Below, in pieces: positions 1-10,207 of a stretch of DNA of 64,000 bases (position 1 is its first letter; each line of letters begins with the position of its first letter). A program made the position numbers and the translations under genes. Under the pieces are notes generated by a model. It saw only the letters and a program-made list of their open reading frames with translations, searched no databases and was not told the origin of the DNA. The stretch is from CALCTE01 sp045585835 (GTDB lineage: Bacteria; Bacillota; Clostridia; Oscillospirales; CAG-272): assembly GCA_045585835.1 (NCBI GenBank), contig JAZMZG010000013.1, forward strand, positions 62,001 to 126,000, given 5' to 3'.

Positions 1-1
1 G

Positions 2-334
2 ACGGTAGTTATCTTTTCGGGCGGCACGGGTTGCCCGTATTTTTCAACAGATACTGCAGCTGCATTGAGAGCGGCTGAAATAAAAGCTGACGTGATGCTT
101 ATGGCAAAGAACATTGACGGCATATATACCGCCGACCCCAAGAAAGATCCCGCAGCAACAAGATATGAGCGTTTAAGCTACAGCGAGATACTTGAAAACG
201 GTTTAAACGCAATTGACAGCACGGCGGCAGCATTTGGCAGAGACAATAAGATTCCCGCATTTGTATTTAAGCTCACCCCCGATAATATCTACGAAGCTGT
301 AATGGGCAGAGCAAACGGAACAGTAATAGAATAA
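2..334 (+). CDS. pyrH: UMP kinase, C-terminal part (5' end outside window)
   Basis: Phosphorylates UMP to UDP with ATP in pyrimidine nucleotide synthesis; cytosolic, normally hexameric. Only the last 110 codons lie in the window, read from base 2. The amino-acid-kinase-fold motif GGTGCPYFSTDTAAALRA, followed by a VMLMAKNIDGIYTADP segment, is the family signature of PyrH. The open frame runs in from the window edge, so the ATG at 65 is internal and not the start. It stops 47 bp before frr, its usual partner. A small TTCCCT/AGGGAA dyad (349-367) lies just before the frr SD and has no T-run, so it is probably not a terminator. Confidence 0.95.
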   Translation, partial: TVVIFSGGTGCPYFSTDTAAALRAAEIKADVMLMAKNIDGIYTADPKKDPAATRYERLSYSEILENGLNAIDSTAAAFGRDNKIPAFVFKLTPDNIYEAVMGRANGTVIE

Positions 335-381
335 AAAAATAACACCGTTTCCCTCGGTTTTAGGGAAGAAAGGAGCATACA

Positions 382-933
382 ATGTTTGACATCAAAGAGT
401 ACGAAGAAAGAATGAAAAAGAGCATATCCGTATATGAGGGGGACCTCGCATCCGTAAGAGTCGGAAGGGCTACTCCCGGCGCACTCAGCAAGATCACAAT
501 TGATTACTACGGCACACCTACGCCTATTGCACAAATAGGTGACGTTAAGACTCCCGATGCACGTACGTTGGTTATCACGCCTTGGGATTCAAGCCTTTTG
601 AAGGCGGTTGAAAAGGCTATCAATACGTCCGATCTCGGCATCAATCCTCAAAACGACGGCAGATGCATAAGACTCGTATTTCCGCAGCTTACAGAGGAGA
701 GAAGAAAAGAACTTGCAAAGCAGATCACCAAAAAGGGTGAAGATGCAAAGGTTGCCATAAGAAACATCAGAAGAGATGCTAACGATAAAACTAAAGAACT
801 CAAGAAAAAGAGCGAGCTTACTGAAGATGACGTTAAGAATCTCGATAAAAAGATCCAAGATATGACCGATAAGTATATCAAAGAGATAGATACAACAACC
901 GACAAAAAAGAAAAGGAAATAATGGCAATATAA
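382..933 (+). CDS. frr: Ribosome recycling factor
   Basis: Splits post-termination ribosomes together with EF-G. At 183 residues it has the expected length (about 185) for the all-helical three-helix-bundle domain plus the small alpha/beta domain. Visible family features are RVGRATPGAL near the N-terminus, TPWDSS in the middle and the long basic C-terminal helix. AAGAAAGGAG precedes the ATG with good spacing. The next gene, uppS, starts one base after its stop, so the two are probably translationally coupled. AAG-rich codon use fits a well-expressed translation factor. Confidence 0.97.
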   Translation: MFDIKEYEERMKKSISVYEGDLASVRVGRATPGALSKITIDYYGTPTPIAQIGDVKTPDARTLVITPWDSSLLKAVEKAINTSDLGINPQNDGRCIRLVFPQLTEERRKELAKQITKKGEDAKVAIRNIRRDANDKTKELKKKSELTEDDVKNLDKKIQDMTDKYIKEIDTTTDKKEKEIMAI

Positions 934-934
934 T

Positions 935-1630
935 ATGTCAAACGAAATTAAATTGCCGGTGCACATCGGTTTCATAATGGACGGAAACGGCAGATGGGCG
1001 CAAAAGAGAGGGCTTCCGCGTAAGCTCGGACATGCGGCGGGTGCGAAAACCTTTCACCGACTTGCGCATTATTGCGGCGAGATAGGCATTAAATATATGA
1101 CCGTTTACGCTTTTTCCACGGAAAATTGGAAGAGAAGCGAAGACGAAGTATCTTCTCTTATGAAGATACTTGAGGAGTATATTGAAATATTTAAATTTGA
1201 CAAGATCGCCAAAGATGCAAAAATAAGGTTTATCGGTGACCTTTCGGCGTTTCCCGAGTCATTACGCAAGAAAATGACAGAAGTTGAAGAAAAAAGCGTT
1301 TTTAATAAGATGTGTCTTAATGTTGCCGTAAATTACGGTGGCAGAAGCGAAATCGTAAATGCATTTAATAAGCTGATTGCCGAAGGAAAGGATAAGGTTG
1401 CGGAAGACGATATTTCCGAACACCTTTATACAGCTAACATACCCGACCCCGATCTGATAATCAGAACGGGCGGAGAGGTAAGGATCTCCAATTTCCTTAT
1501 GTGGCAAAGCGCATATTCCGAATTTTATTTTACAGATGTGCTTTGGCCCGATTTCGGAAGTAAAGAGCTTGATGCGGCAATTTCGTATTATTCATCTAAA
1601 CAAAGACGCTTCGGAGGGGTAATAAGTTGA
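935..1630 (+). CDS. uppS: Isoprenyl (undecaprenyl) diphosphate synthase
   Basis: Cis-prenyltransferase that extends farnesyl diphosphate with isopentenyl diphosphate to make the C55 carrier lipid for peptidoglycan and other wall polymers. The catalytic segment HIGFIMDGNGRWA is at residues 10-22, with the essential Asp at 16. Near the C-terminus RTGGE followed by RISNF and a WQSAYSE segment forms the IPP-binding part of the family. At 231 residues it is of normal to slightly short length. It overlaps cdsA by four bases. Its substrate derives from the MEP pathway genes dxr and ispG in the same operon. Confidence 0.97.
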   Translation: MSNEIKLPVHIGFIMDGNGRWAQKRGLPRKLGHAAGAKTFHRLAHYCGEIGIKYMTVYAFSTENWKRSEDEVSSLMKILEEYIEIFKFDKIAKDAKIRFIGDLSAFPESLRKKMTEVEEKSVFNKMCLNVAVNYGGRSEIVNAFNKLIAEGKDKVAEDDISEHLYTANIPDPDLIIRTGGEVRISNFLMWQSAYSEFYFTDVLWPDFGSKELDAAISYYSSKQRRFGGVIS

Positions 1631-2454
1631 AATTTTTAACTAACACAAGATACATAATTGCAGCAATAGGAATTCCTTTGCTTATACCGGTGTTCATTTT
1701 TTCCGATACGTTTATATTACCGGCAGTACTTGCAATCTTTTGTATTATCGGAATGTATGAGCTGTTACTTGCGTCGAGATTACTTAATAAATGGCTGTTT
1801 TCGGCAGTAACCGTAATTTATTCGGTTGCGTGTCCTATTGCGGCAAGATGGTGGAACGGATTTTATTCTATTGCCATCATTACGGCAATATATATTTTAT
1901 TTGCAGTAAGTTATTCGGTAATATCGGAAAATACCGAAATACTCAACAGATTCTATTCCACGGTATTTTTAGTTATATTTGTAAGCATGGGCTTTTCTTC
2001 TCTTGTCGTAATACGCGACACGAGAGGGACGGTTATGCTCGTTGTTTCGTTTATGATATCTTGGCTTACGGACAGCTTTGCCTTTTTCTCGGGTTCCGCT
2101 TTCGGAAAGCATAAGCTCATTCCGAAAATTTCACCCAATAAAACGGTCGAGGGAGCAGTCGGCGGTACTTTGCTTACCGTTATCGTATCCTTGATAGTTT
2201 ACGTAGGTATCGGATTGTTTTCCAAAAACACGCCCAATTATCTCCCGCTTATATTTTTAACGCTGTTTGCGTCGCTTATGTCACAGCTTGGTGACCTTGT
2301 ATTTTCACAAATAAAGAGATATTACAAGGTTAAGGATTTTTCTACGCTTCTTGCGGACCACGGCGGTATATTGGACAGATTTGACAGCATCATATCTTCA
2401 GCCACGACTATCTTCGTATTCACTGCTGTATTCGCAAACGTCAGACTGTTCTAA
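1627..2454 (+). CDS. cdsA: Phosphatidate cytidylyltransferase (TTG start)
   Basis: Makes CDP-diacylglycerol from phosphatidate and CTP, the branch point for membrane phospholipids. The 275-residue protein is made almost entirely of hydrophobic helices (about seven or eight). It carries the CdsA signature at its C-terminal end: SQLGDLVFSQIKR, then KVKDFS and LADHGGILDRFDS. The start is TTG at 1627, overlapping the uppS stop by four bases (a TTGA junction), with GGAGGGG upstream inside uppS. No better in-frame ATG is near. The gene is embedded in the uppS-cdsA-dxr-rseP order. Confidence 0.95.
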   Translation: MKFLTNTRYIIAAIGIPLLIPVFIFSDTFILPAVLAIFCIIGMYELLLASRLLNKWLFSAVTVIYSVACPIAARWWNGFYSIAIITAIYILFAVSYSVISENTEILNRFYSTVFLVIFVSMGFSSLVVIRDTRGTVMLVVSFMISWLTDSFAFFSGSAFGKHKLIPKISPNKTVEGAVGGTLLTVIVSLIVYVGIGLFSKNTPNYLPLIFLTLFASLMSQLGDLVFSQIKRYYKVKDFSTLLADHGGILDRFDSIISSATTIFVFTAVFANVRLF

Positions 2455-2456
2455 TT

Positions 2457-3614
2457 ATGAGAAAACATATTACTATACTCGGTTCAACCGGCTCCATCGG
2501 CACTCAATGTGCCGATGTTGCTATAAAGACAGGTGTGTGCGTGGATTATATAGCTTTCGGCACTAACGTGAAACTTGCCGCAGAGCAAATTAACACGCTC
2601 AAACCAAAATACTGCTGTTGCGCTGATGCGTTTACGGCAAAAGAACTTAAAAAACTTGTATCAGATAGCGACTGCGAGATTTTTTGGGGCAGAGAAAAGG
2701 CTCTTGAGCTTATAAGCAAGTGCGCCTCCGACGTTATATTTAACGCAGTTTCCGGCAAAAACGGCTTTGACTTTACCGTCTCTGCAATCAAGACCGGAAA
2801 GCGAATAGGACTTGCCAACAAAGAATCGATGGTCATAGCCGGAGATTACGTTAAAAAGCTTGCACATGAATATAATGCGCAGATAATACCCGTAGACAGT
2901 GAACATAGCGCAATTTTTCAATGCCTTGCGGCGTCGTCCTGCAAACCCAAAAGAATCCTTTTAACTGCATCGGGCGGCCCATTTTTCGGTATGAAACGTG
3001 AAGAAATTGCCTCAAAGAAGGCAGTTGACGCCTTAAAGCATCCGAATTGGGATATGGGAAAGAAAATTCTCATAGACAGTGCCACGCTTGCAAATAAAGG
3101 ACTTGAATTTATAGAAGCTATGAAGCTTTTTGATGTTAGCGCAGAGCAAGTCAAGGTAATAATACAAAGGCAGTCCATCATTCATTCGATGGTACAGTTC
3201 GAGGATAATTCCGTTCTCGCACAGCTCGGAACTCCCGATATGCGTCTTCCGATAGAATACGCAATAACTTATCCCGAAAGAGGTATTTCGGTATGCAATG
3301 AGCTTGATTGGGATAAAATAGATAATATAAACATAGCAAGCCCCGACCTTGATGCGTTTCCTATGCTTTCACTTGCTATCGAGTGTGCAAAATACGGCGG
3401 TTCGGCACCTTGCGTATACAATGCGGCAAATGAGGTAGCTGTGGAGTTGTATTTATGTAACAAGATAGGCTTTTACGATATTTACGAAATTTGTAAAGAA
3501 ACCGTTGAGCATTTCAAAAACGGCAGAGCTGATACACCCGAGGAAATTGAGAGTACGGATAAATTTGCAAGAGAATATGCAAGTGCAGTTGCGAATAGAT
3601 ATATAACACAGTAA
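2457..3614 (+). CDS. dxr: 1-deoxy-D-xylulose 5-phosphate reductoisomerase
   Basis: Converts DXP to 2-C-methyl-D-erythritol 4-phosphate using NADPH, the committed step of the MEP isoprenoid pathway. The NADPH-binding GSTGSIG motif is at residues 9-15. The metal and substrate site PVDSEHSAIFQ lies around residue 145, and SGGPFF and the GLEFIEA region follow. At 385 residues it is full length. It begins two bases after the cdsA stop. Together with ispG it shows that this organism makes isoprenoids through MEP, consistent with a clostridial host. Confidence 0.97.
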   Translation: MRKHITILGSTGSIGTQCADVAIKTGVCVDYIAFGTNVKLAAEQINTLKPKYCCCADAFTAKELKKLVSDSDCEIFWGREKALELISKCASDVIFNAVSGKNGFDFTVSAIKTGKRIGLANKESMVIAGDYVKKLAHEYNAQIIPVDSEHSAIFQCLAASSCKPKRILLTASGGPFFGMKREEIASKKAVDALKHPNWDMGKKILIDSATLANKGLEFIEAMKLFDVSAEQVKVIIQRQSIIHSMVQFEDNSVLAQLGTPDMRLPIEYAITYPERGISVCNELDWDKIDNINIASPDLDAFPMLSLAIECAKYGGSAPCVYNAANEVAVELYLCNKIGFYDIYEICKETVEHFKNGRADTPEEIESTDKFAREYASAVANRYITQ

Positions 3615-3631
3615 TTTGAAAGGCATTTTCT

Positions 3632-4654
3632 ATGGTTCAGATTCTTATAGCGATACTCGTTTTTTCCGTGATGATAATAATGCACGAGTTCGGTCATTTT
3701 ATATTTGCCCGAATTTTCAATGTGCAGGTAAATGAATTCGCCATAGGCATGGGTCCTAAACTCTTTGGCATAAAAGGCAAAAAAACTCTTTATTCTTTAA
3801 GACTGTTTCCCATAGGTGGTTTTTGCAGTATGGCAGGCGAGGACGAGGAAGATGATTCGCCAAACGCTTTATGCAATAAACCCATTTGGCAAAGACTTAT
3901 AATAATGGCGGCAGGCACTTTTATGAATTTGCTTTTCGGCTTTATTATAACTTGCGTTATCGTTTCTTCAAGCGAACTTTTGGGTACGAGAATAATTGCG
4001 AGATTTGATGAAGAATCTCTTTCTGCCGAAAGCGGACTTGAAGTGAACGACGAAATTGTAAAAATCGGAAATCACCGAATATTCACCTATACCGATCTTG
4101 CGTATTTTATACAGCATGACGGTATCGAGCCTGTCGATATAACCGTCAAAAGAAACGGTGAAAAGGTAGTGATCAAGGACGTAAGCTTTAAAACCGATAC
4201 CGTTGAAAATATAGAGATAGCAGAGCTTGATTTTACTCTGTACGGAGAGAAAAAGACGGTTGGAAACGTCATATATAATTCATTTTTCGGCGCATTTTCA
4301 AATATAAGAATGATATATAGCTCACTTATAGATCTTGTTACGGGACGCTACGGTCTTGAGTCGGCATCGGGCCCCGTAGGCACCACAGTTGCAATAGGAG
4401 AGGCTGCTTCAAGCGGTATACTTCCTTTGCTCAGTATGGTTGCATTTATTTCAATGAACCTCGGTGTATTTAACCTTCTTCCACTTCCCGCACTTGACGG
4501 CGGACATATTGCTTTCTTGCTTCTCGAACTTGTCAGAGGAAAACCGATAAAAAAGGAGCACGAAGCATACGTTCATCTTGCGGGCTTTGCGCTCTTGATA
4601 TTGCTTATGATCTACGTTAGCTTCAACGATATAGCAAGGCTGTTTAATAAATAA
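3632..4654 (+). CDS. rseP: Site-2 intramembrane zinc metalloprotease (RseP/RasP)
   Basis: Membrane protease that cuts substrates such as anti-sigma factors and leftover signal peptides within the bilayer. The zinc motif HEFGH is at residues 18-22 in the first transmembrane helix. A PDZ-like domain occupies roughly 100-190. The second active-site element, NLLPLPALDGGH (near residue 283), supplies the metal-binding Asp. Four transmembrane helices and 340 residues are normal for the family. It sits in the standard order between dxr and ispG. The actual substrate cannot be told from the sequence. Confidence 0.94.
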   Translation: MVQILIAILVFSVMIIMHEFGHFIFARIFNVQVNEFAIGMGPKLFGIKGKKTLYSLRLFPIGGFCSMAGEDEEDDSPNALCNKPIWQRLIIMAAGTFMNLLFGFIITCVIVSSSELLGTRIIARFDEESLSAESGLEVNDEIVKIGNHRIFTYTDLAYFIQHDGIEPVDITVKRNGEKVVIKDVSFKTDTVENIEIAELDFTLYGEKKTVGNVIYNSFFGAFSNIRMIYSSLIDLVTGRYGLESASGPVGTTVAIGEAASSGILPLLSMVAFISMNLGVFNLLPLPALDGGHIAFLLLELVRGKPIKKEHEAYVHLAGFALLILLMIYVSFNDIARLFNK

Positions 4655-4664
4655 GGATTTTACG

Positions 4665-5744
4665 ATGGATATTGAAAGAAGAAAAACGAAAAGCGTATAC
4701 GTTGGGGGACTCGGAATAGGAAGCGATTTTCCAGTTTCCGTGCAGTCTATGACCAACATTCACGCAAGTGATTACGACGGGCTCAAAAAACAGGTCTGCT
4801 CGCTTGTCGATTCAGGCGTTGACATTATAAGAGTTTCTGTACCCGATGAAGAATCGGTAAGAGGCATATATAAGTTAAAACACGATTTTTCCGTGCCTTT
4901 CGTAGCAGATATACATTTCGATTATAAGCTTGCGCTTGCCGCTGTCGATGCGGGAATCGATAAGCTGAGAATAAATCCGGGGAATATCGGCGACAGCGAC
5001 AGGATAAAAGCTGTTGCCGACAAATGCAGATTACATAAGGTGCCGATAAGAATAGGAGTTAATTCAGGCTCCGCCGAAAAGCATCTTCTTGCAAAATACG
5101 GCGGACCTACTCCCGAAGCACTTTGCGAAAGTGCATTATATAACGCAAGTCTTTTGGAAAAATTCGATTTTGACGATATCGTTATATCGGTCAAGGCATC
5201 GAACGTGTGTGACACCGTTAAAGCCACGGAAGCTGTAGCGGAAAATTGCAGCTATCCCTTACATTTGGGCGTCACCGAAGCGGGCACTAGCAATATAGGC
5301 ATATTAAAGGCATCTGCAGCACTCGGTGCTTTGTTTACGAAAGGCATCGGCGATACTGTAAGAATATCACTTACGGACGACCCCGTAAACGAAGTAAAGG
5401 CAGCAAAAGATATACTAAAAGCAATAGGCATAAGAAAGAACGGAATAAATATTATTTCTTGCCCAACCTGCTCAAGAACTAAAGTTAACCTGATAGGTAT
5501 CGTAAAGGATTTTGAAAAAGCTCTTGCAATGATGGGCAATAAATACGATAACTTAAGTGTAAACGTCGCAATAATGGGATGTGCGGTAAACGGTCCCGGT
5601 GAAGCAAAGGAAGCCGATATAGGCGTTGCTTGCGGAGTGGGCGAGGCTCTTTTATTTGCAAACGGTGAAACCGTCGGAAAGATTTCGAGCGAAAAAATAT
5701 GCGATACACTTTTAAGAGAGATAGACGAAAGATTTTTAAAATGA
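4665..5744 (+). CDS. ispG: 4-hydroxy-3-methylbut-2-enyl diphosphate synthase (flavodoxin type)
   Basis: An Fe-S enzyme that reductively opens MEcPP to HMBPP in the MEP pathway. The N-terminal part is a TIM barrel containing VSVQSMT and RINPGNIG. The [4Fe-4S] ligands are the CPTC pair near residue 264, the Cys of GCAVNGPGE near residue 304 and the downstream Glu. At 359 residues it matches the bacterial two-domain form. It lies ten bases after rseP and eight before polC, so it is part of the same transcript. Confidence 0.97.
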   Translation: MDIERRKTKSVYVGGLGIGSDFPVSVQSMTNIHASDYDGLKKQVCSLVDSGVDIIRVSVPDEESVRGIYKLKHDFSVPFVADIHFDYKLALAAVDAGIDKLRINPGNIGDSDRIKAVADKCRLHKVPIRIGVNSGSAEKHLLAKYGGPTPEALCESALYNASLLEKFDFDDIVISVKASNVCDTVKATEAVAENCSYPLHLGVTEAGTSNIGILKASAALGALFTKGIGDTVRISLTDDPVNEVKAAKDILKAIGIRKNGINIISCPTCSRTKVNLIGIVKDFEKALAMMGNKYDNLSVNVAIMGCAVNGPGEAKEADIGVACGVGEALLFANGETVGKISSEKICDTLLREIDERFLK

Positions 5745-5751
5745 GGACGAA

Positions 5752-8700
5752 ATGAACGGGATACCCTTTTTTACGAGATTTAAAAGATATACTCCGTCAG
5801 CCGAGCTTATAAGAGAGCTTGAAGACTGTGTTGTAACAAAAACAGATGCCGACACGCAAAAGCGTGCCGTAAGATGCTATGTCGATTGTGAAAAAGTCTT
5901 TACGAAAGCGTTTTTGCATTCTGTTGAAAATGATATAAAAAATGCGTATGACTTGAATATCGTAGAACTTCGTCCGCATTATTCATCGGAACTTTTTTCG
6001 GAAGATTATTTACCTGAACTTTGGGACGAGCTTCGTCACAGAAAACTAATTACAAACGGATTTGTTGACAACGGTAGCTTAAGCTATGACAAAGAAAATA
6101 AGCTTTGCACCATAGCAATAAATTATGACGGGAAGGATATGCTTGAAAATTCGGGTATCAAACAAGCTCTTTCCGAAATAATAAAAGAGGAATTTGATTT
6201 ACAGATAAGTGTTGAACTTTCTGACGGCAGAGGCTACAGCGAAGCAGATACGGCATATAAAACTCAAATGGAAGAGCATTTTAAGAAGCTCATAAACGAT
6301 GATATATCACGCTTTGAATCATATGCTCCGCCCGTATATAACTCTGAAGTAAAAAATAAGTGTAAATCGGTAGAGGGGGATATAGAGGGCGAGGAAATCA
6401 TTGACCTTGGTGAAAATAAGGTCAAGACGGGATATTTAACCGTTGACCTATCGGAGCCGTCCTCCGTTATCGGTCAGATACATAGCGGTCAAAAGCTTTT
6501 ACCTATATCTCGTATAAGTGAAAATTCAAAGCGCTTTTGCGTATTCGGAAAAATATATTCGTTTGACTTCAAAGAAAACAGAGACGGAAATAAATTCACG
6601 CTAAATATCGGAATTACCGATAAGCGTTGTTCTATATCCGTAAGAGCCTCTGTCTTAAAAGAGGAATTCCCCGAGCCTAAAAAAATGCTTTCAGTTGGAG
6701 ACGTAATACTTGTCGAAGGCTCAGCAACGAGGGATAAGGACAGATTCGGAAATATTCTCGATGTTTCCGTAAGAGCGACAGCTATAGCAAAAGCGAAAGT
6801 AGTTCACAGAGCCGATACTGCAGAGAAAAAGAGAGTGGAGCTCCATTTGCATACGAAAATGTCGGCACTTGATGCGCTTATTGCCCCCGAAGAAGTTGCG
6901 GATATGGCAAAAGAGTGGAATTGGCCCGCCGTAGCCGTAACGGATCACGGTAATGTTCAGGCCTTCCCTATAATTGCAAAAAGGGCAAATAAGCTCGGGC
7001 AGAAAATAATATATGGTATAGAATGTTATTTCGTTGACGATACCGCAAGAGCCGTTTTCGGCGATGGCGACGCATCGTTTAGCGAAGGCTCGTTTACAAT
7101 TTTTGATATTGAAACTACGGGACTTTCAACTATCAATTGCGGTATTACCGAAATTGGTGCGGTAAGAGTTGAAAAAGGCGAGGTGACGGACGTATTCTGC
7201 ACCTATGTCGACCCGAAAATGCACATTCCCGAGAATATAACCAAGCTCACGGGTATCAGCGACGATATGGTTGCGGGTGCTCCCGATGAATCCACTGCAG
7301 TCGCGGACTTTTTGAAATTTGCCGAAAACAGTATTCTTGTAGCACATAACGCAAATTTTGATATGGGCTTTATCAGAAAGGTCTGCTCGGAGAATCAATA
7401 TAGCTTTTCTCCCACCTACATTGATACCGTTGCTGTTTCCCGTTATTTAAACAAAGGACTTAAAAAGCATACCCTTGATTCAATCGGTGCATATTACGAG
7501 CTCGGTGATTTCAATCATCACAGAGCAAGTGACGATGCACAGATGCTTTGCGCAATCTTCAAAAAAATGGCGGAAAAATTAGTGGGAGAGGGCGTAAACG
7601 ACATCTATTCTCTAAACAGAGAAATGGCAAAACACGCAGATCCCAAAGCACTTAATTCATATCATATGATATTGCTTGTAAAAGACACAGTCGGGCTTAA
7701 AAACCTTTACAAGCTCATTTCATCAAGCTATCTCGACTATTTCAACAGACATCCGAGAATTCCGAAAACTTTGCTCAACGAACACAGAGAAGGACTTATA
7801 GTCGGCGGTGCTTGCGAACAGGGTGAGGTATTTAAGGCGATTATGAGCAACCGCTCATTTGAGGATATATGTGAAATTGCGGATTATTACGATTACCTTG
7901 AAATACAGCCTATATGCAACAACAGCTTTTATATAGACGAAGGCACAGTTGAAAACGAAGAGCAGCTTCGTGACCTAAACCGCATGGTTTTAAAGGTCGG
8001 TGATAAGATAGGAAAACCCGTATGTGCAACCTGCGATGCGCATTATTTGGAGGAAGCTGATGAGATCGGCAGAAAAATACTTATGTATTCTCAAGGCATT
8101 CCGGATTCCGACAGAAATCACGGACTTTATCTTCGTACTACCGACGAAATGCTTGAGGAATTCTCCTATCTCGGTGACAGAGCGTACGAGGTAGTCGTAG
8201 AGAATACAAATAAAATTGCCGATATGATAGGCGACGTTTCTCCGATTCCATCCGGCACATTCCCTCCCGACATTCCCGGCTGTAAAGAAGAGCTTGAGAA
8301 TATGTGCTACGAAAAGGCGTACAGAATGTACGGCACACCGCTTCCCGAGCTTGTAAAAAGTCGTTTGCAGAGAGAGCTTGATCCCATCAAGCGCCACGGA
8401 TTTTCGGTTATGTATGCCATTGCACAGAAGCTTGTCGCAAAGAGCGAAGAGCTCGGATACTATGTCGGCTCTCGTGGCTCGGTGGGCTCTTCTTTCGTTG
8501 CTTGTATGTCAAACATAACGGAAGTAAACGCACTTCCTCCGCATTACTTATGTCCCGAGTGCAAATACAGTGAATTTATAGTTGACGGCAGTGTGGGAAG
8601 CGGCTTTGACCTTCCCGAAAAAATGTGTCCCGTTTGTAATACGAAGCTCATAGGTGACGGACACGACATACCGTTTGAAACGTTTCTTGGATTTGACGGT

Positions 8701-10146
8701 GACAAAGAGCCGGATATTGACCTTAACTTCTCCGGTGAAGTTCAAAGTGAGTGCCACAAATATACAGAGGTGCTCTTTGGAAAGGATAACGTTTTCAGAG
8801 CGGGTACAATAAGTGCTTATGCAGATAAAACGGCATACGGTATCGTAAAAAAATATCTCGAAGGACACGGGATAGAAGCCACGCAAGCTGAGATAGACCA
8901 CCTTTGTTCTATCTGTATGAACGTAAAGAAAACGACGGGACAGCACCCGGGTGGCATCATAGTCGTACCGAGAGATAAAGACGTATACGATTTCACGCCG
9001 ATTCAGCATCCGCCTAAAAAGGGTAACACGGAAAGCGACGTTATCACAACGCACTTTGCTTTTGAATATTTGCACGATACTCTCTTAAAGCTCGATATGC
9101 TCGGACACGATGTTCCGACAAAATACAGAGTCTTGCAGGATATGACGGGAGTTGACCCGATGCAGGCAAAAGTGCCCGATGAAAAAGTAATGATGCTTTT
9201 GCAATCGACTGCTCCGCTCGGCGTAACTGCTGAAGCCATAAGAAGCAACGTCGGTACTTTCGGGCTTCCCGAGCTTGGCACGAAGTTTGTAAGGGGAATG
9301 ATAGAGGAATCAAAACCAAAAACCTTTACAGACCTTCTACAGATATCGGGACTTTCTCACGGTACGGACGTTTGGCTCGGAAACGCACAGGAGCTTGTTA
9401 AAGACGGAGTTTGTACGATATCCGAGGTTATCGGAACAAGAGATAATATTATGGTCTACCTCATATATCGAGGCCTTGAAAAACTTACGGCGTTCAAAAT
9501 AATGGAGGACGTTCGAAAGGGAAGAGGACTAAAGCCGGAATACGAACAGACTATGCGCGATAACAATATACCCGATTGGTATATTCAGTCTTGTAAGAAG
9601 ATCAAATATATGTTCCCGAAAGCTCATGCCGCGGCATACGTTATCTCCGCGTTGCGTCTTGGTTGGTATAAGGTATATTATCCGGTAGAATTCTATTGTT
9701 GTTACTTTACGGTTCAGCCCGAAGGTTTTGACTATAATATAGTAAAAAGAGGCAGAAAGGCAATACTTTCCGAAATAGACAGGCTTGAAGCGCTCGGTAA
9801 AGAAGCTACGGGTAAAGACGAAGATACGATAGCCGCACTTTACATAGTAAATGAGCTTTTGGCAAGAGGTATAAAGCTCCTACCCCCGAGCATAGTGCAT
9901 TCGGAGGCGAAGACCTATAAGCCCGAAAACGGATGTATCAGGGTGCCGTTTACGTCACTTGCGGGCCTTGGCGAAAGTGCTGCCGAAAGTATTGTTCAAG
10001 CTCGAAACGATGGAGAGATTTTGTCGGTAGAGGACTTAAAGCTGAAAACGAAGCTGTCGGGTACTCTTATTGAGCTTTTGCGTGAAAGCGGGGCTTTGGA
10101 GGGAATTCCCGAAACGAATCAACTTTCATTTTTTGATCTAATTTAA
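5752..10146 (+). CDS. polC: DNA polymerase III alpha subunit, Gram-positive PolC type
   Basis: Main replicative polymerase with built-in 3'-5' proofreading. In order, the 1464-residue protein has an N-terminal domain, an OB fold (about 235-350), the PHP domain starting around 362 (ELHLHTKMS, later VAVTDHGN), a DEDD exonuclease inserted in the PHP domain (FDIETTGL near 449, then HNANFDMG and HRASDDAQ), and the C-family polymerase core. The catalytic PDIDLNFSGE is near 987 and HPGGIIVVP near 1064. A Cys4-like zinc site (CPEC followed by CPVC) lies between them. It ends the operon; no terminator is visible, and a promoter-like -10 for the next gene begins about 30 bp later. Confidence 0.98.
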   Translation: MNGIPFFTRFKRYTPSAELIRELEDCVVTKTDADTQKRAVRCYVDCEKVFTKAFLHSVENDIKNAYDLNIVELRPHYSSELFSEDYLPELWDELRHRKLITNGFVDNGSLSYDKENKLCTIAINYDGKDMLENSGIKQALSEIIKEEFDLQISVELSDGRGYSEADTAYKTQMEEHFKKLINDDISRFESYAPPVYNSEVKNKCKSVEGDIEGEEIIDLGENKVKTGYLTVDLSEPSSVIGQIHSGQKLLPISRISENSKRFCVFGKIYSFDFKENRDGNKFTLNIGITDKRCSISVRASVLKEEFPEPKKMLSVGDVILVEGSATRDKDRFGNILDVSVRATAIAKAKVVHRADTAEKKRVELHLHTKMSALDALIAPEEVADMAKEWNWPAVAVTDHGNVQAFPIIAKRANKLGQKIIYGIECYFVDDTARAVFGDGDASFSEGSFTIFDIETTGLSTINCGITEIGAVRVEKGEVTDVFCTYVDPKMHIPENITKLTGISDDMVAGAPDESTAVADFLKFAENSILVAHNANFDMGFIRKVCSENQYSFSPTYIDTVAVSRYLNKGLKKHTLDSIGAYYELGDFNHHRASDDAQMLCAIFKKMAEKLVGEGVNDIYSLNREMAKHADPKALNSYHMILLVKDTVGLKNLYKLISSSYLDYFNRHPRIPKTLLNEHREGLIVGGACEQGEVFKAIMSNRSFEDICEIADYYDYLEIQPICNNSFYIDEGTVENEEQLRDLNRMVLKVGDKIGKPVCATCDAHYLEEADEIGRKILMYSQGIPDSDRNHGLYLRTTDEMLEEFSYLGDRAYEVVVENTNKIADMIGDVSPIPSGTFPPDIPGCKEELENMCYEKAYRMYGTPLPELVKSRLQRELDPIKRHGFSVMYAIAQKLVAKSEELGYYVGSRGSVGSSFVACMSNITEVNALPPHYLCPECKYSEFIVDGSVGSGFDLPEKMCPVCNTKLIGDGHDIPFETFLGFDGDKEPDIDLNFSGEVQSECHKYTEVLFGKDNVFRAGTISAYADKTAYGIVKKYLEGHGIEATQAEIDHLCSICMNVKKTTGQHPGGIIVVPRDKDVYDFTPIQHPPKKGNTESDVITTHFAFEYLHDTLLKLDMLGHDVPTKYRVLQDMTGVDPMQAKVPDEKVMMLLQSTAPLGVTAEAIRSNVGTFGLPELGTKFVRGMIEESKPKTFTDLLQISGLSHGTDVWLGNAQELVKDGVCTISEVIGTRDNIMVYLIYRGLEKLTAFKIMEDVRKGRGLKPEYEQTMRDNNIPDWYIQSCKKIKYMFPKAHAAAYVISALRLGWYKVYYPVEFYCCYFTVQPEGFDYNIVKRGRKAILSEIDRLEALGKEATGKDEDTIAALYIVNELLARGIKLLPPSIVHSEAKTYKPENGCIRVPFTSLAGLGESAAESIVQARNDGEILSVEDLKLKTKLSGTLIELLRESGALEGIPETNQLSFFDLI

Positions 10147-10178
10147 TTTTTATGTGAGTGTTTTATTTCTTTTGGTTG

Positions 10179-10184
10179 TATAAT
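10179..10184 (+). promoter_or_regulatory. Putative -10 box for DUF4349 lipoprotein gene
   Basis: A perfect TATAAT lies 24 bases before the ATG at 10208. No good -35 hexamer is present at 16-18 bp upstream, so the promoter is tentative. It would allow expression independent of polC. Confidence 0.4.
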
Positions 10185-10207
10185 AGGTGAAAGAAAGGAG
10201 CATTACT

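Noticed and set aside
349..367. Terminator between pyrH and frr
   Set aside because: Only a 6-bp stem and no T-run; frr SD follows directly, so read-through is expected.
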